Positions 36,801 through 45,909 of a stretch of DNA of 64,000 bases are shown piece after piece. Position 1 is the first letter of the stretch. Each line of letters begins with the position of its first letter. This DNA is from Candidatus Woesearchaeota archaeon. GTDB taxonomy: Archaea > Nanobdellota > Nanobdellia > Woesearchaeales > UBA10216. Under the pieces are notes generated by a model that did not search any database, was not told the DNA's origin, and saw only the letters and a program-made list of their open reading frames with translations. The stretch covers positions 1-64,000 of the forward strand of contig JACPBY010000005.1 of the NCBI GenBank assembly GCA_016180065.1, written 5' to 3'. Both the position numbers and the translations under genes were made by a program.

Positions 36801-36898
36801 GGCTGAAGCATTTCAAGCCTCTCACCCACCAGCGCGGCATGACAGGCACGAACGTCTACGTCTACAAGGCAGACTGGGAAAGCATAAGGCAACAATAA
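33824..36898 (+). CDS. aglB: Oligosaccharyltransferase AglB/STT3
   Basis: Multi-TM protein with '[24 protein letters not shown]' (WWDxG) and '[18 protein letters not shown]'; charged and His-rich N-terminal extension. Confidence 0.95.
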   Translation: [1024 protein letters not shown]

Positions 36899-36899
36899 A

Positions 36900-37562
36900 A
36901 TGGAGTTCTACGCCATAATACCAGCACACAACGAGGAAAAAAACATCGGCTTAGTCGTAGAGCGCACAAAAAAGCTCGTGAACAGCAAAAATATAGTCGT
37001 TGTGGATGACGGCTCAAGGGACGGAACAGCCAAAGAAGCAGAAACGCACGGCGTTGCAGTCCTGAAGCACATGACCAACCTTGGAAAAGGCGCAGCGCTG
37101 AGGACAGGCAGCCAGTTTGCGCTCGGAAAAGGGGCAGAGGCGCTCGTTTTCATGGACAGCGACGGCCAGCACGACCCGGAGGACCTGCCAAGAATAATGT
37201 CCGCCCTTGAAGGCAACGACCTGGCTTTCACATACCGGGAGAGGAAAAGCGAGCACATGCCGCTGGTGAAGAAGTTTGGAAACTTCTTCATTGACCGCGT
37301 GATGAAGCTGCTATTCAGCATCAGCGTAACAGACACCCAATGCGGCTACAAGGCAATGACAAAAGCAGCTTATGAAAAGCTTAGCCTGATGTCAGACGAC
37401 TACAGCATAGAATCAGAGATAGCAGCAAAGGCGGGAAAATACCGCCTGAAATTCACCCAGGTGCCAATAAAAACGATATACGCCGACAGGTACAAAGGCA
37501 CAACAGTGTTTGACGGCATAAGCATAGTCATGAAAATGCTATGGTGGAAGATAGCAAGATAA
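36900..37562 (+). CDS. GT2 glycosyltransferase (DPM1-like)
   Basis: 'YAIIPAHNEEKNIGLVV', 'VVDDGSRDGT', 'FMDSDGQHDPEDLPRIM'. Confidence 0.92.
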   Translation: MEFYAIIPAHNEEKNIGLVVERTKKLVNSKNIVVVDDGSRDGTAKEAETHGVAVLKHMTNLGKGAALRTGSQFALGKGAEALVFMDSDGQHDPEDLPRIMSALEGNDLAFTYRERKSEHMPLVKKFGNFFIDRVMKLLFSISVTDTQCGYKAMTKAAYEKLSLMSDDYSIESEIAAKAGKYRLKFTQVPIKTIYADRYKGTTVFDGISIVMKMLWWKIAR

Positions 37563-37615
37563 CTAAAATCAATAGTATAGAAAAATTTAAATACTATTGA
37601 TATTTTTAAAGTTGC

Positions 37616-38797
37616 ATGATAACACAAAGAGCACCTAATCCGTTTAACCCAGGTTCACCCGTAGACCCAAGTGACTTTGTTGGAAGGGTCACCGAACTAG
37701 AGAACTTCAAGCAAAAGTTAATGCAAACAGCCAACGGTTCACTCGCCAATATGGCAGTTGCGGGCGGCTACGGTGTGGGAAAGACCTCCTTCTTGCACAA
37801 GTGTAAAGCAATAGCTGAAGAGAATAATGCCCTTGCAATTTATTTCTCCCTGAATGAGATTGATGACCTAAGCAAAGAGAGACTTGCTGCCTTCCTGATA
37901 CGAAGAGTGAAAGAAAAGGTAAGGGAAGAAATGATTCTAGACAGACTATCAAATGAAATTTTCAAAATCATCCAAAGAATCAAAATTAAGGCAGAAAATG
38001 TTGAGCTAAGCCTGTCTGAAGAGGATGAAAACGCTTTCCCAAATCTACAATCGGCTCTGATTGCGGCATGGAAAGCACTAAAAGGAGCAAAAAAGGCTAT
38101 AATCTTCCTGCTGGATGAAGCAAGAGTGCTTGAAAGAAACAGGGCAGAACTTCTTCTTTACATTAGGGCTGTGCTGGAACAGCTCCAAATAGAACGCATT
38201 CCCATCATGATATTGCCTGCAGGAAAACTGACAATAACCGGACCGGCCGGAACAGGGTTTTCGCCACTGGTGAGGACGTTCCAGCCAGCAGTACTAGAAA
38301 ATTTTAGCAGAGAAGAAGCAAACGCTTTCATAACAAAGAAACTTCAACAGGCAGGCGTTGAAATAGAACAAGCCACGTTTGAAAAAATCTACAACGTAAC
38401 TGAAGGGCATCCGTTTGTACTGACTGCGTACATGAACTCAGCTTACTCAAGATTGCTTCTGGAGCAGACCAAACTCATGAAAGCACATTTTGAAGCCACA
38501 GATGTCGATTTTGTAAGATCTGACTTGGCACCTTTTTTCGCGAGATTTTACGATGAAGCTGGGAGAAGAAGCCGGAAAATCCTTTCTGTAATGGCTGAGG
38601 TACCCAACGGAGAAATTTCTCTCTCAGAACTGGCCAAAAAACTTGAGCGAGGGATGAATGAGCTTTCACCACACTTGGGGAAACTTGTTCAAGACGGGTC
38701 AATAATCCGGATTGACAGAGGCAAATATAAACTTTTCCACCACCTCCTCGGAGAATACATAATGAACAGGCAACAGAGAAATAATTCAGAAGCATAA
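37616..38797 (+). CDS. Archaeal AAA ATPase with C-terminal wHTH
   Basis: 'DFVGRVTELENFKQKL', 'GGYGVGKTSFLHK', 'IFLLDEA', C-terminal winged helix. Confidence 0.88.
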   Translation: MITQRAPNPFNPGSPVDPSDFVGRVTELENFKQKLMQTANGSLANMAVAGGYGVGKTSFLHKCKAIAEENNALAIYFSLNEIDDLSKERLAAFLIRRVKEKVREEMILDRLSNEIFKIIQRIKIKAENVELSLSEEDENAFPNLQSALIAAWKALKGAKKAIIFLLDEARVLERNRAELLLYIRAVLEQLQIERIPIMILPAGKLTITGPAGTGFSPLVRTFQPAVLENFSREEANAFITKKLQQAGVEIEQATFEKIYNVTEGHPFVLTAYMNSAYSRLLLEQTKLMKAHFEATDVDFVRSDLAPFFARFYDEAGRRSRKILSVMAEVPNGEISLSELAKKLERGMNELSPHLGKLVQDGSIIRIDRGKYKLFHHLLGEYIMNRQQRNNSEA

Positions 38798-38829
38798 AAC
38801 ATATAAACGAAAAGATAAGGCTAAATAAA

Positions 38830-39204
38830 ATGGTGCTCGGCATACAGGTCTTCGGAACAGTGTTTGGGGCGTTCATGCTCTATATGAGCTTCCTCCAGTG
38901 GAAGAAAAAGCAGTTCACCCTGAACGAATGGGCGTTCTGGAGCGCGTTTGCAGTTCTTTTCAGCGTCATCTCCGCATTCCCTGACATCATCAACCCCCTG
39001 CTGCCACAGCTCAAGCTTGAAAGAAAGCTTGACCTTTTCATCATCCTCGGCTTCATGTTCCTGATAGCCTCAACATTCTACTCATACCGCATTGTCAGGT
39101 CAACGCAAAAAAGGCTTGAGGAACTCGTAAGGCAGCTGGCGCTTGAAAGGGCGCAGGAACCTGACCTTTTTAGAAAAAATATCAATCAAAAAACGAGAAA
39201 ATGA
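38830..39204 (+). CDS. DUF2304 family membrane protein
   Basis: Small three-TM protein in the glycosyltransferase context. Confidence 0.7.
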   Translation: MVLGIQVFGTVFGAFMLYMSFLQWKKKQFTLNEWAFWSAFAVLFSVISAFPDIINPLLPQLKLERKLDLFIILGFMFLIASTFYSYRIVRSTQKRLEELVRQLALERAQEPDLFRKNINQKTRK

Positions 39205-39272
39205 AGGTAGGAGTTAAGCTCTGGAGCATGACCCCTTTTGCGAAAAGCGGTCAATCGGAAAAAAGAAAATGA
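39201..39272 (+). CDS. 23-aa peptide from duplicated start of the downstream gene
   Basis: MKVGVKLWSMTPFAKSGQSEKRK*; first 9 aa identical to the next gene; ATGA overlaps at both ends. Confidence 0.4.
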   Translation: MKVGVKLWSMTPFAKSGQSEKRK

Positions 39273-40015
39273 AAGTAGGAGTTAAGCTCTGGAGCACGAA
39301 CCCGCCGGAACAGTTTGGGCAGGCAGCAAAGTTCGCGGACTTCATAGAGGTAATGCCTGTTGACACGGAAAGCGTTGGCAGGCTGCCAAATACGTGGTTC
39401 AGCTACACAGTCCATGTTCCTCACGAGCGCTTCGGATTCAGCCCACTTCTCGACCTTGAAAAAAGCCAGCAGCTGCTCCAGCAGGCAACAAGCGCAGCCA
39501 GAAAACTGAAAGCGGAAACAATCGTGATGCACACAGGCTTCCTGAAAGAAGCGCCTGGAAAACCAACAACTGAGAAAGCAATAAAGGCTGCCGCCAAACT
39601 GGCAAGGACAGCAGGATACGGCAGGCTGCTGATAGAAAACAGCATCCCAAAAGACAGGTTCAAAGACGGCAGCGACAGATACTTTGTATGCTACGACTAT
39701 GAGCAGATAAAAAGCATAATGGAAGCCAGCGGGGCAGGGTTCTGCCTTGACCTTGAGCACGCAGCCATCACAGCATACCAGCTCGGGCTGGACTACAACC
39801 AATTTGTAAGCCAGCTCATGAAGCTCAAGCCAGAATACTTCCATTTAAGCGGCACAAGGCTCGCAACGAATGGCCACCACACCAGCATATTTGAAGGCAA
39901 TATAGACAGGGAATTCGTGAAAAAGCTGCTGCAGAAGGCTAACAAGCCAGTGTGCCTCGAAACACCGCTTGACACGGAGCAAAGGAAAAAGGAAGTTGAG
40001 TTTCTGAAAAATTAA
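39269..40015 (+). CDS. Sugar phosphate isomerase/epimerase (TIM barrel, AP endonuclease 2-like)
   Basis: 'ETIVMHTGF', 'LLIENSIP', 'GFCLDLEHAAITAY', 'EYFHLSGTR', 'PVCLETPLD'. Confidence 0.8.
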   Translation: MKVGVKLWSTNPPEQFGQAAKFADFIEVMPVDTESVGRLPNTWFSYTVHVPHERFGFSPLLDLEKSQQLLQQATSAARKLKAETIVMHTGFLKEAPGKPTTEKAIKAAAKLARTAGYGRLLIENSIPKDRFKDGSDRYFVCYDYEQIKSIMEASGAGFCLDLEHAAITAYQLGLDYNQFVSQLMKLKPEYFHLSGTRLATNGHHTSIFEGNIDREFVKKLLQKANKPVCLETPLDTEQRKKEVEFLKN

Positions 40016-40098
40016 AAAGTTTACGGAATACTCAAACTGCCAGAGAGCTGTTAGAACAGCATAACCTTTTAAAGAAAAAGGTTAATCAAAAAAACAAG

Positions 40099-41229
40099 AT
40101 GAACATCCTTTTCGTAATAGAAAACTACCTGCCTCACATAGGCGGGGTTGAGGCTGTTTTCAGGAACCTTGCCGAAGGGCTGGTGAGGAAGGGGCATTCT
40201 GCAACAATAATAACGCACCGCATAAATGGAACAGCTGCGGAAGAAACCATAAACGGCGTCAAGGTAAAAAGGATAGGCTGCTTTGGCAGCCGTTATCTGT
40301 TCACATTCTTTGCGATTCCGGCTGCGGTTGCTGCTGCAGCAAAAGCGGATATTGTGCACACGACAACCTTTAACGGGTTCTTCCCTGCATGGCTGGCTGC
40401 AAAACTGAACCGGAAACCGCTGGTTGCGACAATACATGAAGTGTGGCTGGGAAAATGGAAGGACTACACTGACTTCGGATGGCTGAAATCGCTGCTGCAC
40501 GACGCTTTTGAAAGGCTGATTTACCTGCTGCCGTCTGTTGAGCGCTATATAGCAGTTTCAAACTCAACAAGGCAGCAGCTATTGAGAATAGGAAAGAAGA
40601 ACGCAATAACAATCTACAACGGCGTTGACTACGGCCATTTCAACCCGAAAAAGCACGACGGCAGCAGGATAAGGAAAAAATACTCGCTGCAGAAGAATTA
40701 CGTTTTGCTCGTTTACGGAAGGCCAGGGCCAAGCAAAGGCATTGAGTATGCGATAGCAGCGATGAAGGAAATCAGCATGCAAATCCCGAATTCAAAAATG
40801 ATGCTGATTCTGAGCAGGGACAAGCAGTATGCCGGGAAATATTTGCAGCTGCAGCAGCTGATAAGAAAGCTGCAGCTGGAGAACAAAATAGCCAACATAC
40901 AGCCAGTGCCGCACTCCGAATTGCCGGAACATATCGCTGCCGCAGACTGCGTGATTGTGCCGTCAATAAGCGAGGGATTCGGCTACACCGCAGCAGAGGC
41001 TGCTGCGATGGGAAAGCCAATCGTTGCAAGCAGCACAACATCGCTCCCTGAAGTTGTAAGCGGGAAGCACATACTTGTAAAGCCGAAAGACAGCCATGAT
41101 ATTGCTGAAGCGGTCGTGAGCATGAAAAACGGGAAGTGCCGCAAGACGCCGCTAAAGAGGTTCACGGTTGAAGAGAATGTTCTGGGCTATTTGAAAGTTT
41201 ATGAGGGGCTGCCGGGGCGCAAAGCTTAA
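40099..41229 (+). CDS. GT4 glycosyltransferase
   Basis: 'ENYLPHIGGVEAVFRNLAEGLVRKGHSATIITH', 'VYGRPGPSKGIEYAI', 'PSISEGFGYTAAEAAAMGKPIVASSTTSLPEVV'. Confidence 0.94.
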   Translation: MNILFVIENYLPHIGGVEAVFRNLAEGLVRKGHSATIITHRINGTAAEETINGVKVKRIGCFGSRYLFTFFAIPAAVAAAAKADIVHTTTFNGFFPAWLAAKLNRKPLVATIHEVWLGKWKDYTDFGWLKSLLHDAFERLIYLLPSVERYIAVSNSTRQQLLRIGKKNAITIYNGVDYGHFNPKKHDGSRIRKKYSLQKNYVLLVYGRPGPSKGIEYAIAAMKEISMQIPNSKMMLILSRDKQYAGKYLQLQQLIRKLQLENKIANIQPVPHSELPEHIAAADCVIVPSISEGFGYTAAEAAAMGKPIVASSTTSLPEVVSGKHILVKPKDSHDIAEAVVSMKNGKCRKTPLKRFTVEENVLGYLKVYEGLPGRKA

Positions 41230-41255
41230 ATACGCCACCAGCCCAGGACGAAAGC

Positions 41256-41522
41256 ATGCCGCAAAAAAGAGGAAGCAAGACAGCTGTCACGCTTTATTTT
41301 GCCCTGCTGGCGCTGCTACTCGGGGTTTTCGCCGTATACGCCTTCAACCTTTACCCGCTCCAGACCGACTTCTTCTCCCGGTACCTCATCGGGCTGCTGT
41401 TTGTGCTCATGCTGCTGCCGCTTATCCCGAAGATAAAAATATTTGATGTTGTGGATATCAAAAGGGAAGCGAGGATGTTCAGGGCTGCCAGGTCTCAAAC
41501 GGCAAAAAAGGGAAAGCCTTAA
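41256..41522 (+). CDS. Small membrane protein
   Basis: 88-aa ORF with two hydrophobic segments in the operon. Confidence 0.55.
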   Translation: MPQKRGSKTAVTLYFALLALLLGVFAVYAFNLYPLQTDFFSRYLIGLLFVLMLLPLIPKIKIFDVVDIKREARMFRAARSQTAKKGKP

Positions 41523-41550
41523 ATACTGTGTACACATACCCATACATAGA

Positions 41551-41799
41551 ATGGCAACGAAAAACATTGCGATAACGGAAGACGCATACGAATTGCTTGC
41601 CAGGCACAAGCGCCCTAATGAAAGTTTTTCTGGAGTCATAAAGGAGCATTTCAGGAAAGGGAAGAAGCTCACGGATTATGCTGGAATATGGGCGGACATG
41701 CCCGATAACGAATGGAAAGCTATAGAGAAAGGCGTTAAAGATGCAAGAGAAGGCATCAATAAAGGACTTGCAAAAAGAATATCCTCTTTAAAGCTTTAA
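41551..41799 (+). CDS. vapB: VapB-type antitoxin
   Basis: 'MATKNIAITEDAYELLARHKRPNESFSGVIKEHF' (DUF217-like); precedes the PIN gene. Confidence 0.85.
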   Translation: MATKNIAITEDAYELLARHKRPNESFSGVIKEHFRKGKKLTDYAGIWADMPDNEWKAIEKGVKDAREGINKGLAKRISSLKL

Positions 41800-41813
41800 A
41801 CGGGTAACCTGTC

Positions 41814-42221
41814 ATGATTGGCGTGGACAGCAATGTTCTGATAGATTTGTTCCGCAACAGGCTTCCATCGGCAACCATAACAGAACTTTCCAAAGATGAC
41901 CGGTTGTGCACAAGCGAGATAGTTGTGTATGAAGTCCTTTGCGGGATTTATTCTGCACAGCATTCCGGTGAGCAAAGGCTTAAGGATCTGGCTGCGGTTT
42001 TGGATGCTTTTACGTTCATTTTTCCCATAGAACGGGCAACGAGCATAAAGGCGGCCCAAATAGCAGGCAAGCTTTCAAAGACAGGGCAAACCGTACAGCA
42101 TACAGACGCATTAATCGCGGGCAGCCTGCTTGCCAACGGGTGCAAGAAGCTGCTCACGAAAAACGTCAAGGACTTCAAGCGCATACCCGAGATTGAGATA
42201 ATCAGCCCTCTGCCTGACTAA
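41814..42221 (+). CDS. vapC: VapC PIN-domain toxin
   Basis: 'IGVDSNVLIDLFR', 'TSEIVVYEVLCGIY', 'HTDALIAGSLLANGCKKLLTKNVKDFKRI'. Confidence 0.9.
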   Translation: MIGVDSNVLIDLFRNRLPSATITELSKDDRLCTSEIVVYEVLCGIYSAQHSGEQRLKDLAAVLDAFTFIFPIERATSIKAAQIAGKLSKTGQTVQHTDALIAGSLLANGCKKLLTKNVKDFKRIPEIEIISPLPD

Positions 42222-42268
42222 AAATAAGTAAATTTTTATACAGTTTTGATGCCAATTCTCCTGCGAAA

Positions 42269-42556
42269 ATGAACCTTGACGAGCTTCAAAGGAAAGCTAT
42301 TGGGCTGATAGAAGAGTTTGACAAAAGCAGGGGAATACGGCACGACCCTGCAACAACAATGATACACCTTGTGGAAGAGTTCGGGGAGGTCGCAAGGGAG
42401 CTTTACAACGAAAAAAGCGGCCGTGATAAGCTTGACAGGAAAAACCTTGCGGGAGAGATAGCGGACATCTACCTGCCCTGCAATAAGCTCGCTAAATCAG
42501 AAGCCATAAGGCAAGCGAAACTGAATGATTTTAAAAAACTATTGCAAAGCCTTTAA
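42269..42556 (+). CDS. MazG-like nucleotide pyrophosphohydrolase
   Basis: 'MIHLVEEFGEVARELYNEK...LAGEIADIYLPCNKLA' (EExxE...ExxD). Confidence 0.75.
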   Translation: MNLDELQRKAIGLIEEFDKSRGIRHDPATTMIHLVEEFGEVARELYNEKSGRDKLDRKNLAGEIADIYLPCNKLAKSEAIRQAKLNDFKKLLQSL

Positions 42557-42639
42557 AAACAGGGGCGGTAGCGAAGGGCAACAGCGTTACAATAATCACT
42601 TTCAAAACTGATTTTGATTCCCGGAAACTGCCGAAGAAC

Positions 42640-43545
42640 GTGGCTGTTGAAGTTTTGGGGATGCCAAAAAACCCCCTGCTGGAAAGGCTATACCGGCTGC
42701 TGTTCTTTCTTGACATAAGGAAGGTTGCGAAGATAGTTGGCAGGCTAGGGCAGTTTGACGAAGCGGTAAGCTTCCTTTACCCCATGACCCTGCCGGCAAT
42801 GATAGCAAAGAAAAGGATGAAGCAGCGGCTGAAATACGTTTATTACGATGTTGGCGTTGCATACCCGCAGCTGTTTGAAAAATTGACGGAAAGGCTGTAC
42901 ATGAAAATATTTGCCGCCTTTACAATGATGACCATAAAAAACTGTGATTCCGCAATATCAATAAGCAGGTTCCTCAGCGGCGAACTGGAAAAAGAAACCG
43001 GCATCCGCAGCGCCGTGAAATATGTAAGAATAGATGGGAGCAGGTTTAACGGCAACACCACTAAAAAACACAGAAAGGAGATTGCTGCTGTTGCAAAAAA
43101 ATACGGGCTGAAAAGGCCTGTGCTGCTTTATGTCGGAAGGATATCACCGCACAAGGGAATTCATCTGCTGCTTGATGCCTTTAAGCTGGTAAGGGAAAGA
43201 TTCCCATCTGCAATGCTGGTTGTTGTTGGAAAACACACGTTCCAGAAATATTCGCAGCAGCTGCGAAAAACGGCTGCAGCGATTGGCGGAGTGGTATTCA
43301 CAGGCTATGTTGCGGATGAAGAGCTGCCCGCTTATTACGGGGCATGTGATGTTTATGCTACCGCAAGCATGTGGGAAGGGTTCGGAATGCCGATAGCTGA
43401 GGCAAACGCTGTCGGGAAGCCTGCGGTTGCTTTTGACGTTGGCTCACAGCCTGAAGTGCTGAGGAAAGGACGGCTTGTAAAAGCTGGCGATGTTAAGGGA
43501 TTTGCGGATGCTGTTGTGAACGTGCTGAAGAAAAGGAAGGGATGA
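42640..43545 (+). CDS. GT4 glycosyltransferase, N-terminally short
   Basis: 'PVLLYVGRISPHKGIHLLLDAF', 'ATASMWEGFGMPIAEANAVGKPAVAFDVGSQPEVL'. The expected N-terminal Rossmann start is missing; frame open back to about 42535 without a clear ATG. Confidence 0.8.
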   Translation: MAVEVLGMPKNPLLERLYRLLFFLDIRKVAKIVGRLGQFDEAVSFLYPMTLPAMIAKKRMKQRLKYVYYDVGVAYPQLFEKLTERLYMKIFAAFTMMTIKNCDSAISISRFLSGELEKETGIRSAVKYVRIDGSRFNGNTTKKHRKEIAAVAKKYGLKRPVLLYVGRISPHKGIHLLLDAFKLVRERFPSAMLVVVGKHTFQKYSQQLRKTAAAIGGVVFTGYVADEELPAYYGACDVYATASMWEGFGMPIAEANAVGKPAVAFDVGSQPEVLRKGRLVKAGDVKGFADAVVNVLKKRKG

Positions 43546-43566
43546 CTCAAGCATTCAAGCCTGCCG

Positions 43567-44112
43567 CTATCTCACCTTCGCGTACAGCAGCGCGTCAAAG
43601 AGCCTGCCGCCTTTCTTGTGGAACCTTCTAAGCTTGCCCTCAACCCTGAAGCCTGATTTCTCAAGAACTCTTGCTGAGGCCTTGTTGCTTGTAAAAACTG
43701 TTGCGTATAGCCTCCTTAACCTCAGCTGCTTAACTGCATAATCTGTAACCAGCCCGACTGCCGTGGTCATTATGCCTTTTCCCCAGTGCTTTTCGGCAAG
43801 CCAATAGCCAAGCTCCGCCTTGCGGCCTTCGATGTACCTGAGCCCTATGCCTCCTGCAACTTCACCGCCGATGCCAATGGCGAAATTAACTTCGGTTTTT
43901 TTCTTTTTCCGATAAAAGGAAATGTTTTTGGCAACCCATTCCCTTGAGTGCTTCATAGTGTAAGGATATGGTATAAAGACCGTGTGTTTGGTAACATTCC
44001 TGCTGTTGATGCTTTTCTGAAGCGAGTGCTCATCACCTCTCCTGAACGGCCTCAGCGTAAACAGCTTTGACTTAATCACGGGAATCATAAAAAACAGCCT
44101 ATGTGCTGACAT
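43567..44112 (-). CDS. GNAT acetyltransferase (RimJ/RimL type)
   Basis: 'FTLRPFRRGDEHSL', 'GYWLAEKHWGKGIMTTAV', 'NKASARVLEKSGFRVEGKLR'. Confidence 0.9.
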   Translation of the reverse strand: MSAHRLFFMIPVIKSKLFTLRPFRRGDEHSLQKSINSRNVTKHTVFIPYPYTMKHSREWVAKNISFYRKKKKTEVNFAIGIGGEVAGGIGLRYIEGRKAELGYWLAEKHWGKGIMTTAVGLVTDYAVKQLRLRRLYATVFTSNKASARVLEKSGFRVEGKLRRFHKKGGRLFDALLYAKVR

Positions 44113-44163
44113 TTAAAAGCGTTTCCGCAAGATTTATAACAAGCCCTGAAGGCTAAGAGAAGA

Positions 44164-45909
44164 ATGAGCAATGGAAAGAAGCCCGCTGGCGACAAGGCAG
44201 AAGCAATAATTGAAACTGTGCTGCTCCTCGCATTTTTTTCAGCAATCCTCTACCTCGGCCCTGCTGCGGCAGCCCAGCATCAAATAAGGCACGACTACCC
44301 GGTTGGCTATGCTGCCAGCGACAGCTTCCAGCACCAGGCCAGGGCTGAATCAATAAAGCAGATGGGGCAGTACAGGAATGAGGCGCCGCACATTGTTGCA
44401 GGGCTTACAGACATCATCGGGTTTTATCCCCCAGTCCTTTACCACACAACAGTCCTGCTCGCCCACTTGACAGGGATTGAAACGTATGATGCGCTTATGC
44501 TACTGATTGGGCTTGCAATGGCCCTTGGCGCACTGGCTGCATACTACCTGGCAAGAAGCCTTGGAAAAGCTGTTGCGGTGCTTGCGCTGCCATTAACGCT
44601 TTTCATGGCAACGGGAAAGCCTTTCCTTGGAGCTGTAACATTCGGGCAGATGCCCTTCTTCCTGTCAGCAGTATTCCTGCTTGCAACAGCATGGGCACTG
44701 ACTAAAATAAACGAGCCGAAAGGATATGTCCTGGCTGCAATATTCCTTGCGGGAACCATAATGACGCACACATCAGAAACTATATTCATCACCATGCTCT
44801 TCGCAGGGATAATGCTTGCAGCTGCTGTTGCTGCAACAGCAAAAGAAAGAAACATCATTGCCGGGCTGAAAGCGGCTGTGAAAGATAACAGGCAGCTCAT
44901 ATTTGCGGTTGGCGGGGCAGCAGCAATAACGCTTTATTTCATACCGATGTTCATAGGCATATGGGTGAAGGCACTCCCTTACAAGTTCAGTGTGGAAAGG
45001 ATAAGCGCAAGCTTCCCTGCAGCAACGGTGTTTCCAAAGGATTTCGGCTTAATGCAATACTCCATTGTGGCAGGGATAATAGCAACCGCCATCTTCGCAA
45101 TACAGAAAAGGGCTGAGCTCGGGAAGCTGCTTCACTCAAGGCTGTTCCCGCTGCTGTTCAGCGCATATATGCTCATTGCAGGCTACGGCACTTATGCCGG
45201 ATTCGGGCTCAGGTCTTTCCAGCTCAGGCTGGCATGGCCCCTCTTCCTGGCGCCATTGGCGGCGTTCGGAACATACCAGGCCGCCAGACTTGCATTAACC
45301 CCCTTACTGAAAAGATTTCCGAAAAGCAACGCATACGCCGGTTACCTTACTTATACCGCCATTGCCATAATACTGGGCGCTGCAGTGGTTGCAAGCCACT
45401 ACGAGAAGCCGTCACAAGGCTCAATTGATAAGGGAAGATGGGATGCCATGAGGTGGCTTGCGGAGAACACTCCAAAGGATGCGAAGGCTTACGTGCTTTA
45501 CAGCCATGTATACAGCCAGACATCAAGCCTGTACAACACAGAGAGGCAAACATACTTCCTGGAACTGCAGCCCTTCATCAGCATGATAAACCAGCTCAGC
45601 AGCACGGGAGAGCTCAACAGGACGAGCTATGTAACCATACCCTCCGACAGCGGGCCCGGATTCCCCTACAGGACAGGCCTGTTCAGCTTCGGCAGGCACA
45701 TCCCGACGACAAAGACAAGCGACCACACAGACATCTGCTCGGCAGACTACTACCTCATAGACAAGGCATTCCCCGAGCCTGCCCTGACCCAGGCCAACCT
45801 TTATTTCATGCAGCAATTCATAAAAGCCAACATGACTGTCGAGTACGACAGCCCGGCAGCAGCCGTGCTCAGGAACAGAAACAAAGGAGGGAACTGCTTT
45901 GCCCAATGA
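44164..45909 (+). CDS. Multi-TM membrane protein (GT39/DUF6541-like)
   Basis: Many TMs, N-terminal acidic loop, C-terminal soluble segment. Confidence 0.75.
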   Translation: MSNGKKPAGDKAEAIIETVLLLAFFSAILYLGPAAAAQHQIRHDYPVGYAASDSFQHQARAESIKQMGQYRNEAPHIVAGLTDIIGFYPPVLYHTTVLLAHLTGIETYDALMLLIGLAMALGALAAYYLARSLGKAVAVLALPLTLFMATGKPFLGAVTFGQMPFFLSAVFLLATAWALTKINEPKGYVLAAIFLAGTIMTHTSETIFITMLFAGIMLAAAVAATAKERNIIAGLKAAVKDNRQLIFAVGGAAAITLYFIPMFIGIWVKALPYKFSVERISASFPAATVFPKDFGLMQYSIVAGIIATAIFAIQKRAELGKLLHSRLFPLLFSAYMLIAGYGTYAGFGLRSFQLRLAWPLFLAPLAAFGTYQAARLALTPLLKRFPKSNAYAGYLTYTAIAIILGAAVVASHYEKPSQGSIDKGRWDAMRWLAENTPKDAKAYVLYSHVYSQTSSLYNTERQTYFLELQPFISMINQLSSTGELNRTSYVTIPSDSGPGFPYRTGLFSFGRHIPTTKTSDHTDICSADYYLIDKAFPEPALTQANLYFMQQFIKANMTVEYDSPAAAVLRNRNKGGNCFAQ

